Of a stretch of 64,000 bases of DNA, positions 17,259 to 24,618 are shown in pieces. Source of the stretch: Manganitrophus sp963718695 (GTDB lineage: Bacteria > Nitrospirota > Nitrospiria > SBBL01 > Manganitrophaceae); NCBI GenBank assembly GCA_963718695.1, contig OY970371.1, positions 2,294,001 through 2,358,000 of the forward strand, read 5' to 3'. The position numbers were made by a program, and so were the translations under genes. Position 1 is the first letter of the stretch, and every line of letters starts with the position of its first letter. The notes beneath the pieces were generated by a model, which made no database searches, had not been told where the DNA came from, and worked only from the letters and a program-made list of their open reading frames with translations.

Positions 17259-17905
17259 CCTCTCTTTCCGGCTCCCGGCGATCGATCATTCTCGCCTCGA
17301 CCTCGCCCCGCCGCAAGGAGATCCTCTCACTTCTCCAGATCCCCTTTCGAGCCGTTCCCCCGAAATTCGAAGAGATCCTCAGCGAGAAGCGCTCCATTGC
17401 CGATGAGGTCACCGCCTTTGCCGAGGGCAAGGCCCTTTCATTGCGGGAAGTGTTCCCGGAGAGCATCCTGATCGGGAGCGACACGCTCATCGAGTGTGAA
17501 GGCCGGAAGATCGGAAAACCGCGAAATCCGGAGGACGCCAAAGGAATTTTGCGCCGGTTAAGTGGACGCTCTCATCGCATCTGGACGGCGGTCTTTCTGA
17601 TCGACTTACTTCAAAAAGGGTCTGAAACTTCCATAGAAACCATTGAGGTTGCAATGAATGCGATGGATGAGGCTGAGATCGAGCGCTACGTGGCGACCGG
17701 CGAGCCGCTCGATAAGGCCGGGGCCTACTCCCTGCAGGGAGAAGGACGGCGCTTCATCGCGCGTCTGGAAGGGGATTTTTTAGCCGCGGTTGGGCTTCCC
17801 CTCAAGCCCATTGTTTCCTTTCTCCAAAGGCACGAAATACCCGTCCCGTTCGACATCGAACGGCTCTACCGGGAAAGGGATATCTTTAACTGGAGGACCT
17901 TCTAA
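17255..17905 (+). CDS. maf: Maf-like nucleoside triphosphate pyrophosphatase
   Basis: Maf proteins hydrolyse dTTP, UTP or modified nucleotides to monophosphates and are linked to septum inhibition. The 216-residue protein has ILASTSPRRKEIL near the start, LIGSDTLIECEGRKIGKP in the middle, and the YVATGEPLDKAGAYSLQGEG motif. It overlaps dus by 4 bases, so translation is coupled. Confidence 0.93.
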   Translation: MTSLSGSRRSIILASTSPRRKEILSLLQIPFRAVPPKFEEILSEKRSIADEVTAFAEGKALSLREVFPESILIGSDTLIECEGRKIGKPRNPEDAKGILRRLSGRSHRIWTAVFLIDLLQKGSETSIETIEVAMNAMDEAEIERYVATGEPLDKAGAYSLQGEGRRFIARLEGDFLAAVGLPLKPIVSFLQRHEIPVPFDIERLYRERDIFNWRTF

Positions 17906-17945
17906 GGGGGGTGCAAATCGGAAAATTCTGTGTTATATTCATCAA

Positions 17946-18278
17946 TGAGGAAAGGCGACACACCTTTCCTAGTCCCCGAAACGAGGGGTCCCGAAGACCC
18001 TTCGGGTACCTGGACGGGGGCGGCCTTCCGGGCGGCGATCGGCGCGACGATTCGGAGGGGGGCAAGGTCTGGGCCTTGCCGCAACGTTCCACGCCGGCGG
18101 AAGGAGGTGGTCCAGTGGGCAGTACGAACCCTACGGCAAGTGAGGTGGCGGCGTCCTGAATGACGCGTCACAGTATTAGGTAGATGCTCGGGACGCACGT
18201 CCCCGGCGCCACCGAAACCCGGAAGCGCGGTTGCTGTAGCCGCTTTGAGATCGAAAAGATCTGCTTCCGGGTTTTTTG
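17946..18278 (+). ncRNA. Unassigned structured RNA with intrinsic terminator
   Basis: About 330 bases with a series of perfect hairpins. Stems: 17948-17955/17963-17970 (8 bp), 17974-17977/17985-17988, 17990-17995/18001-18006, and 18061-18067/18074-18080 (7 bp). A closing stem 18144-18150/18207-18213 (GGTGGCG/CGCCACC) encloses hairpins 18151-18155/18162-18166 and 18190-18194/18199-18203. The 3' end is the terminator stem 18217-18226/18263-18272. A TATATT -10 at 17934-17939 precedes it. I found no match to the conserved cores of RNase P, tmRNA, SRP, 6S or common riboswitches. It lies between maf and a small acidic protein gene with its own start signals. Confidence 0.6.
18217..18278 (+). terminator. 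Terminator closing the structured RNA
   Basis: ACCCGGAAGC (18217-18226) pairs with GCTTCCGGGT (18263-18272), followed by a run of T. Two small hairpins, GCGG/CCGC and GATC-GAAAA-GATC, sit inside the loop. Confidence 0.75.
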
Positions 18279-18375
18279 TTTTAAGCGAGGCACTCATATT
18301 TGATTGAAAATTGTTGATGCCAAGGGAGGTCTCTCTGTGTATAATGGCATATACAACAATTCAAGGAGATCCAAG

Positions 18376-18579
18376 ATGGCTGAAGAAAAGGCGGAATCAG
18401 AAAAGAAACCGGACGAGACCAAGGACATTAAAAAAGAAGAGAAAAAGAAAGAAACCACCCATATTCCCCTTCGCTTTATCCGTAATGATAACGATGATCT
18501 TGAGGACGATTTAAAAGAAATCTTCGATGAGGATAAAGTGACGCACCGACAGGGATCGAGCGAACCCGAAGCCGACTGA
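18376..18579 (+). CDS. Small charged hypothetical protein
   Basis: A 67-residue, highly charged, Lys/Glu/Asp-rich protein starting MAEEKAESEKKPDETK. The first half is a probable disordered or helical KE-rich tract; the second half, from HIPLRFIRNDNDDLEDDL, is acidic. AAGGAG lies 8 bases before the ATG and a TATAAT -10 lies at 18340-18345. The in-frame ATG at 18304 precedes that -10 and is therefore not used. Function unknown. Confidence 0.6.
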   Translation: MAEEKAESEKKPDETKDIKKEEKKKETTHIPLRFIRNDNDDLEDDLKEIFDEDKVTHRQGSSEPEAD

Positions 18580-18858
18580 CACCTTCCTCGCATTCCCCAA
18601 ATACGGCGAAGACTCATATCTATTTAATTCATTACCCTTCTAACGAACCCTGCTCCCTAAATACCCCTTCTCCCTGACCCCTTGTTTGCCTTGAGCTTTA
18701 TTTGCTACGATTAAATTATAAAGTTATCAAAGCAGATCCTGAGGATTTCTATCGCGTTCGCATTTCTCCTTCCGGTTGCCGGACTTGTCTCTGACTCCTG
18801 CTGATCGGTATCACTTGAGAAGGGTCGCGAACGCGGAAAAGATTGAGAGGTATAGAAA

Positions 18859-19239
18859 ATGATGTTAGAGAGAAGATCTTTTACTCACTTAGCCAAAGCA
18901 GTGATGTCGTCCCTACTTTTTTTAATGCTGTTTTGGACAACGTCGGCATTGGCGCAGAATCCGCCGTCGGCGCAAGAACCACTCTCGAGTGTGGAAAGCA
19001 GTCCCGGAGAAGGGACGCAGGGAAGTGTCCCCGCCGATTCTCCTCAGATAAGCCGTATCGACGGTTGGTTTAGCCGCTCCGGATCCGGTTTATTCGTCTC
19101 ACTCACCCCCTTTGCGACCACAGTGACTTTATTTGTTCTTTTGCTGCTCATCCTACTCCCCTTTCTCCTTCGCGCAGTGTACCGGAGAGGGAAAAGAGGC
19201 TATTTTACCGTATATGCTCGGCAGAGGAGGTACGCATGA
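18859..19239 (+). CDS. Small membrane protein with signal peptide
   Basis: A 126-residue protein with an N-terminal signal peptide (hydrophobic residues about 14-30, ending SALAQ) and a Ser/Pro-rich periplasmic stretch. A second transmembrane helix follows at about 83-106 (TPFATTVTLFVLLLLILLPF), then a basic tail (RRGKRG). It overlaps the PRC-barrel gene by ATGA and is probably its membrane partner. No family recognised. Confidence 0.65.
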   Translation: MMLERRSFTHLAKAVMSSLLFLMLFWTTSALAQNPPSAQEPLSSVESSPGEGTQGSVPADSPQISRIDGWFSRSGSGLFVSLTPFATTVTLFVLLLLILLPFLLRAVYRRGKRGYFTVYARQRRYA

Positions 19240-20330
19240 TCTCAGGGAGAGCGTTGATTGGAATGCCGATCTATTCGCTGGATCGTGGAGAAGAAATCGG
19301 AGAGGTCGAGAATCTCATCTTCGATCCAGACCGGCGAAAAGTGATCGGGTTTGTCTTGGAAGAAGGGGGTCTCTTTCGGTCCCCCCAGGTCATCCCTTTT
19401 GAAAGTATCGAGAGTATCGGCTCGGATGCGATTGTGCTCAAGCGGGGCGCGCCCTTAGACTTACCCCCTGAAGAGGTCGATCCGAAAGAGCTCAAAGAGA
19501 GCTTTAATTTGACAGGAAAGAAGGTCCTTTCCGAACGAGGGCAAGAGATCGGAACCGTATACGATTTGGAAATCGACGAACAGACCGGCACCGTCACGGG
19601 AATCGAAGTCAGACGTGGCATTTTCCAAGATACGGCCGAGGGTAAAAAACGGATCGGTTTTGATTATATCCAGCAGGTTGGAAAAGATGCCATTATCGTC
19701 TCAGAGGCGGCCCTGGAGGCCCTTGCCTCCCAGAAAGGGGGGCTCTCCGCGACCTATCAAAACTTGAAAGAATCTGGAACGGCGACCTATCAAAGCGTGA
19801 AAGATTCCAGCGTCGAATCCCTGGAAAGAGTTCGAGGGAAATCAGGCGCCTTTGGCACCACAGCCCGAGAGAAGCGGGAATCGTGGGGGAAAACCGCTCA
19901 GCAGCGAATGGAACAGATGAAGGAGCGGAGTCGAACCGGCCTGCACCGGAGCAAAAGTGAGGCATCGCGTTTTTGGGAAGACCTCCGGATCGGTCTCGAG
20001 CGCTTCCGAACGCGGGCCGAGGGTTATTTTGACTGGCTCGGAAGCCGGATCCTGCAACGTCGAATCGAGCAGGCGGTCGGACGCCGCGTCAGCCGAACAA
20101 TCCTGGATCCCTCTGATCATATCATCCTCCAGCAGGGAGAGATGATTACCTACAATGCAATCCAGCGAGCGAAGGAAGCGGGCGTTCTGGAGATCCTGCT
20201 CGATTCGGTCGTGAAGGAAAACCGTGACGCGCTCCGGCGGAAGGAAACGCAATCGGTCGCCGAGGAAATTTTCTCAAAGCGACCGCCGCCGCCGGCACAG
20301 GGGGAAGAGAAACTACAGAGGAGTGCGTGA
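19236..20330 (+). CDS. Protein with two PRC-barrel domains
   Basis: The 364-residue protein has two PRC-barrel domains: residues 1-75 (ISGRALIGMPIYSLDRGEEIGEVENL) and about 90-165 (LTGKKVLSERGQEIGTVYDLEID). A Ser/Lys/Arg-rich linker with repeated TYQxxKxS units (about 170-235) and an amphipathic C-terminal region (240-345) follow. PRC-barrels bind proteins or RNA or form photosystem and membrane complexes. No signal peptide is present. It is translationally coupled to the preceding membrane protein and followed by a 26-residue membrane peptide, suggesting a membrane-associated complex. Confidence 0.8.
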   Translation: MISGRALIGMPIYSLDRGEEIGEVENLIFDPDRRKVIGFVLEEGGLFRSPQVIPFESIESIGSDAIVLKRGAPLDLPPEEVDPKELKESFNLTGKKVLSERGQEIGTVYDLEIDEQTGTVTGIEVRRGIFQDTAEGKKRIGFDYIQQVGKDAIIVSEAALEALASQKGGLSATYQNLKESGTATYQSVKDSSVESLERVRGKSGAFGTTAREKRESWGKTAQQRMEQMKERSRTGLHRSKSEASRFWEDLRIGLERFRTRAEGYFDWLGSRILQRRIEQAVGRRVSRTILDPSDHIILQQGEMITYNAIQRAKEAGVLEILLDSVVKENRDALRRKETQSVAEEIFSKRPPPPAQGEEKLQRSA

Positions 20331-20349
20331 TACAAGGAAAGGAGTGACC

Positions 20350-20430
20350 ATGAGATACTTGATCGCTTGGTTGTTGGGAGTTCCTTTTAGCCTGATTCTG
20401 ATCTGGATGTTGCTGGCAAACGTTTTCTAA
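20350..20430 (+). CDS. 26-residue membrane peptide
   Basis: A tiny gene encoding MRYLIAWLLGVPFSLILIWM plus six more residues (LLANVF), a single hydrophobic helix. AAAGGAG lies 6 bases before its ATG, and it ends 18 bases before a strong terminator. It is 19 bases after the PRC-barrel gene and closes that operon. The good start signal and position support translation despite the length. Confidence 0.6.
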   Translation: MRYLIAWLLGVPFSLILIWMLLANVF

Positions 20431-20448
20431 TAACTCCCGGAAACGTAA

Positions 20449-20476
20449 GAGGCGGGCCGCGGCCCGCCTCTTTTTT
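20449..20476 (+). terminator. Rho-independent terminator of the PRC-barrel operon
   Basis: GAGGCGGGC (20449-20457), loop CGCG, GCCCGCCTC (20462-20470), then six T. A textbook intrinsic terminator. It lies between convergent genes. Confidence 0.9.
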
Positions 20477-20487
20477 GTCCAGTGATT

Positions 20488-21198
20488 CTAAATCACCCAC
20501 TCCCCAAATATATACCCTGTAAAGACCGAAACAAGCGGCCAGACAAATTTCTGCATCAGACCAAATGGATCCATGAAAACAAGAACGAGCAGAAGAATCA
20601 TCCCATACGGCTCGATTTGCCCGATCAGCCGCGACTGACGATCGGGCAGAATGCCGACCAAAACGCGACCGCCGTCCAGCGGAGGGATCGGAATAAGATT
20701 GAACACCATCAGAAGGATATTAATATCGACTGAGAATCGGAGCATCAGGAGAAGCGGGACGAAAAATGCGGAGACAAGCCCCCCGGAGCCCGAAAAGTCT
20801 GCAACCCCGCCAAAGGAGTTGTAAAGCTGGGGGTAGATCATCAGGATGGCGCGATACAGCAGGCCGCTGATCATCGCCAGAAGAAGATTCATTCCGGGAC
20901 CGGCTGCGGCCACCCAGGCCATATCCTGTTTCGGACGCCGGAGATGAAAGGGGTTGACCGGGACCGGCTTGGCATATCCGAAGATAAACCCGGTCGTTGC
21001 AAAAAGAAGAAGCGGGATGATGATCGTTCCGAAGAGATCGGTGTGGACCCAAGGATTGAGGGTAATGCGCCCCAGCATCCGGGCGGTGGAATCCCCTTTC
21101 TTGTCGGCCACCCAGGCATGCGCCGCCTCATGCAGCGTCACCGCGAAGAGAAGCGGCAGGACCATAATTGCAATTTGCTGAATCAGTTGATTATTCAA
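20488..21198 (-). CDS. Site-2 protease family (M50) membrane metalloprotease
   Basis: A 236-residue rhomboid-free intramembrane zinc protease of the M50 family, short form without PDZ or CBS domains. HEAAH (H23, E24, H27) supplies zinc ligands and the catalytic Glu, and NLIPIPPLDGGR near residue 170 gives the third ligand Asp. Five to six membrane helices are visible. Substrates are unknown. It is 5 bases downstream of the pyruvate carboxylase B subunit gene and likely in the same transcript. Confidence 0.9.
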   Translation of the reverse strand: MNNQLIQQIAIMVLPLLFAVTLHEAAHAWVADKKGDSTARMLGRITLNPWVHTDLFGTIIIPLLLFATTGFIFGYAKPVPVNPFHLRRPKQDMAWVAAAGPGMNLLLAMISGLLYRAILMIYPQLYNSFGGVADFSGSGGLVSAFFVPLLLMLRFSVDINILLMVFNLIPIPPLDGGRVLVGILPDRQSRLIGQIEPYGMILLLVLVFMDPFGLMQKFVWPLVSVFTGYIFGEWVI

Positions 21199-21203
21199 TT
21201 TCT

Positions 21204-23081
21204 TTACTTTTCCTCAGCCCGAATTTCGACGAGTACCTCATCCGGATTCACGCGATCTCCTTCCACAGCGTGGATCGCTTTCACCACCCCCGCAATCGGG
21301 GTGTGAACCTCGCTCTGCATCTTCATCGCTTCCACGATGAGAACCGTCTGTCCCGCCTTGACCTTCTCGCCCAACTGGACTTTGATGCCGACCACCGCCC
21401 CCGGCATCGGCGTCGTCACATCTCCTTCATGGGCCGCCTTCGGCCGGGTCGAACGTCCTCCCGCAGACACATCGATTTTTCCTGCCGCGCTCGGAACAAT
21501 TTCGAGGAGCGATTCGACCATCACCTCCTCAAGCTGTCCATCGACATAGAGGAAGTAGGGTCGCCCTCCCTCTCCCGGATGTCCCATCCCGCCGACCTTC
21601 ACATGGAAGGTCTCTCCATGGACCTTTACATTGAATTCGCTGGGGGTAAGCAGCGGTGAAGGGGCCGGTGTGGACGATTCCCGTTCCTTCTCTTTGGAGG
21701 GCGTTTCCGGCTTACTGACAGGATCGTTCTTCTTTGCGAAAAAGTCAAGTGCGACTTTAGGAAAGAGGGTGTAGGTAATGAGATCTTCGACACTTTCAGA
21801 GATATCCTTAAGCTCGGCTTGGGAACGACCCAGCTCCGGTTCGATCAGATCGGCGGGCCGCTGCGTCACCACCTCCTCATCGCCGATCGCCCTCTTACGG
21901 ACCTGCTCGTTGATGGCGGCGGACGGCTCCCCATAGAGTCCTTTCAGGTAGTTTTTCGTTTCGGTGGTGATGACCTTGTAACGCTCCCCGGTCAGGACAT
22001 TCAACGTCGCCTGCGTTCCGACAATCTGGCTGGTCGGCGTGACCAGCGGCGGATAGCCGAAATCTTCCCTCACTTTCGGAACCTCTTCCAGGACCTCTTT
22101 CATCCGGTGGAGCGCCTTTTGCTCCGAAAGCTGGATCGCCAGGTTGGACAACATCCCTCCCGGAACCTGATAGATCATCACATGCGGATCGACGTTGGTG
22201 TAATCCGATTCGAACGCTTTATACTTCTTCCGGACCTCCTTAAAGTAGTCGGCGATTTCGGCCAGGAGCTTGAGGTCGAATTTGGGGTCGTGCTCACTTC
22301 CGTTCAGAACATTGACGATCGTCTCGACCGGCGGCTGAGACGTTCCGGAAGCCATCGAGGAGATCGCCGTATCGATCATATCGACCCCCGCTTCGATCGC
22401 CTTCACATAGGTAGAGAGGGCCATCGCACTGGTATCGTGGCTGTGGAGATGGATCGGCACACTGACCGCCTTCTTCATTTTGCTGATCAGGTCATAGGCG
22501 GTGTAGGGGGAGAGGAGCCCCGCCATATCTTTGATGCAGATCGAATCCGATCCCATGTCTTCAAGCCGTTTCGAGAGCTCCACGAAAAGGTCATTATTAT
22601 GAACGGGACTAATGGTATAGCAAAAGGTCCCCTCGACCTTTCCGCCGTACTTCAAGGTCGCCTTGACCGCCATTTTCAAATTACGAAGATCGTTGAGAGC
22701 ATCGAAGATCCGGAGGATATTGATCCCATTTCCGACTGCCCGCTCAACAAACCGCTCTACCACGTCATCGGCATAATGGCGATAGCCGACCAGGTTCTGG
22801 CCGCGAAGAAGCATTTGAAACGGGGTTCGCGGCATCAGCGCTTTGAGCTGCCGGATCCGCTCCCAGGGATCTTCCTTCAGATACCGGATCGCGGTATCGA
22901 ACGTGGCTCCTCCCCACATCTCCACGGCGGCATAACCGACCTGGTCGATCTTGGAGGCGATCGGGAGCATGTCTTCCGTCCGGAGGCGCGTTGCAATGAG
23001 CGATTGATGGCCATCGCGAAGGGTCGTGTCCATAATCCGGATCGGCTTCGGTTTCTGCTTCGACTTCGAGTTCGGCGGCAT
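21204..23081 (-). CDS. pycB: Pyruvate carboxylase subunit B (carboxyltransferase and biotin carrier)
   Basis: The 625-residue protein has the HMGL-like carboxyltransferase domain (IMDTTLRDGHQSL near 16, LRGQNLVGYRHY, HLHSHDTSAMA), the PYC/OAD barrel extension, an acidic Pro/Ser linker (about 465-495) and a C-terminal biotinyl domain with the acceptor Lys in EAMKM (K587). With the adjacent biotin carboxylase subunit it would form oxaloacetate from pyruvate and bicarbonate. The same architecture occurs in oxaloacetate decarboxylase alpha and 2-oxoglutarate carboxylase; the pairing with a biotin carboxylase and the absence of a beta membrane subunit argue for a carboxylase. Confidence 0.9.
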   Translation of the reverse strand: MPPNSKSKQKPKPIRIMDTTLRDGHQSLIATRLRTEDMLPIASKIDQVGYAAVEMWGGATFDTAIRYLKEDPWERIRQLKALMPRTPFQMLLRGQNLVGYRHYADDVVERFVERAVGNGINILRIFDALNDLRNLKMAVKATLKYGGKVEGTFCYTISPVHNNDLFVELSKRLEDMGSDSICIKDMAGLLSPYTAYDLISKMKKAVSVPIHLHSHDTSAMALSTYVKAIEAGVDMIDTAISSMASGTSQPPVETIVNVLNGSEHDPKFDLKLLAEIADYFKEVRKKYKAFESDYTNVDPHVMIYQVPGGMLSNLAIQLSEQKALHRMKEVLEEVPKVREDFGYPPLVTPTSQIVGTQATLNVLTGERYKVITTETKNYLKGLYGEPSAAINEQVRKRAIGDEEVVTQRPADLIEPELGRSQAELKDISESVEDLITYTLFPKVALDFFAKKNDPVSKPETPSKEKERESSTPAPSPLLTPSEFNVKVHGETFHVKVGGMGHPGEGGRPYFLYVDGQLEEVMVESLLEIVPSAAGKIDVSAGGRSTRPKAAHEGDVTTPMPGAVVGIKVQLGEKVKAGQTVLIVEAMKMQSEVHTPIAGVVKAIHAVEGDRVNPDEVLVEIRAEEK

Positions 23082-23089
23082 GAGTCTCC

Positions 23090-24508
23090 TTATCTTTTCG
23101 AATGGGCGGCGATCGCCGCGGCGATTGCCAGCATTTTATCCAATCGAAAATAGTCGGCTGCAACGTTCAATTTGTCGAGATGAGAATCGATATAGGTCGT
23201 ATCAAAGTGCCCCGCCTGAAAATCGGGATCTTCCATAATCCGCTTGTAGAAAGGGATCGTGGTCTTCACCCCCCGGATGACATACTCATCAAGGGCCCGG
23301 CGCATCCGCTGCACCGCGCCGTCCCAGGTTCGGGCGCGGACGGTCAGCTTGGCCAGGAGCGAATCATAATACGGCGGGACGACATATCCCGCATAAACAT
23401 TTCCGTCGATTCGAACGCCGATCCCCCCCGGGGAGTAATAGGCGGTGATTTTTCCCGGCGTCGGAAGAAAATTCTTCTGCGGATCTTCGGCGTTGATCCG
23501 GCATTCAATGGCGTGCCCTCTCAGAAAAACCTGCTCTTGAGGGATGGAGATCGGCTGTCCCGCTGCAATCCGGATCATCTCCTTCACGAGATCGACCCCG
23601 GTGATCTCCTCGGTCACGGTGTGCTCGACCTGAATCCGGGTGTTCATCTCAAGGAAATAATAACGCCGGTTCGAATCGACCAGAAACTCAATCGTCCCGG
23701 CGCTGGTGTATCCGACCGACCGCGCCGCCGCAATCGCCGCGGCCCCCATCTCCTGTCGAAGCTTCTCGTCGAGGAGGAGCGACGGGGCGATCTCGATCAG
23801 CTTTTGATGCCGCCGTTGGATGGAGCAATCGCGCTCTCCTAAATGGATGACGTTTCCCCGGTTGTCGGCCAGAATCTGAAATTCGATATGGTGGGGGGCA
23901 TGGATGTATTTTTCGAGGTAGACGGCTTCTTTCCCGAAGGAAGCTTTCGCCTCGGCCTGTGCAATCGGGAAAAATTTCTTCAGCTCGTCCCGACTCTTGC
24001 AGATCCGAAGGCCACGCCCTCCCCCGCCGGCGGAGGCCTTCAGCATGACCGGATAACCGATTTCATCGGCAAAAGAAGCGGCATCCTGAAGAGAAGCGAT
24101 CGGCTCGATTAAACCGGGCACGATCGGGACCCCGATCTCCTTCATTTTCTGGCGGGCGGAGACCTTGTCCCCCATCGCGCGGATGGCGGCGGCCGGCGGT
24201 CCGATAAAGGTCAACCCGCTTTCTTGGCAGGCCTGCGCGAATTCGGCATTCTCGGCGAGAAAACCATAACCGGGATGGATCGCATCGACCCCCTTCTGCT
24301 TGGCCAGATCGATAATCCGGTATATGTTGAGATACCCCTCAATCGGCCCCGGACCGATCAGGCAGGCCTCGTCGGCCTTTTTGACATAAAGGGTCGTCGC
24401 ATCGGCCTCCGAGTGAATGGCGACCGTTGGAATAGAAAGCTCCTTGCAAGCCCGAATAATCCGAAGCGCAATCTCGCCCCGGTTGGCGATTAAGACTTTT
24501 TTAAACAT
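23090..24508 (-). CDS. pycA: Pyruvate carboxylase subunit A (biotin carboxylase)
   Basis: A 472-residue ATP-grasp biotin carboxylase: FKKVLIANRGEIALRIIRAC at the start, HPGYGFLAENAEFA, the glycine-rich loop KASAGGGGRGLRI, EKYIHAPHHIEFQI, and the EMNTRIQVEHTVTE catalytic segment. It resembles AccC, but its position 8 bases before pycB assigns it to the two-subunit pyruvate (or 2-oxoglutarate) carboxylase. The anaplerotic step would supply oxaloacetate, for example to a reductive TCA cycle. Confidence 0.88.
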   Translation of the reverse strand: MFKKVLIANRGEIALRIIRACKELSIPTVAIHSEADATTLYVKKADEACLIGPGPIEGYLNIYRIIDLAKQKGVDAIHPGYGFLAENAEFAQACQESGLTFIGPPAAAIRAMGDKVSARQKMKEIGVPIVPGLIEPIASLQDAASFADEIGYPVMLKASAGGGGRGLRICKSRDELKKFFPIAQAEAKASFGKEAVYLEKYIHAPHHIEFQILADNRGNVIHLGERDCSIQRRHQKLIEIAPSLLLDEKLRQEMGAAAIAAARSVGYTSAGTIEFLVDSNRRYYFLEMNTRIQVEHTVTEEITGVDLVKEMIRIAAGQPISIPQEQVFLRGHAIECRINAEDPQKNFLPTPGKITAYYSPGGIGVRIDGNVYAGYVVPPYYDSLLAKLTVRARTWDGAVQRMRRALDEYVIRGVKTTIPFYKRIMEDPDFQAGHFDTTYIDSHLDKLNVAADYFRLDKMLAIAAAIAAHSKR

Positions 24509-24576
24509 GCAGCCTCATCCATGTAGGGGCATGGCCCTCGTGCCTGCCCGCTCCTTACCCTGCGTGATATCAAATC

Positions 24577-24600
24577 AGGGCGGCCACAGCGGGCCGCCCT
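24577..24600. repeat. Extragenic palindrome
   Basis: AGGGCGGCC (24577-24585) and GGCCGCCCT (24592-24600) form a 9-bp stem with a 6-base loop. It lies in the 110-base gap before pycA and resembles in style the palindromes near 37.45-37.51 kb. There is no T-run, so it is more likely an extragenic repeat than a terminator. Confidence 0.5.
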
Positions 24601-24618
24601 ACAGAAACCATATCCCTT

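Noticed and set aside
17902..18297. Long open frames on both strands across the structured RNA.
   Set aside because: They lack ribosome-binding sites, have compositions dominated by the hairpin stems, and overlap a strong terminator; the structure explains the sequence better.
21819..23153. A 444-codon plus-strand frame opposite pycB.
   Set aside because: It is antisense to a well-conserved gene, with Arg/His/Asp-rich content typical of a shadow frame.
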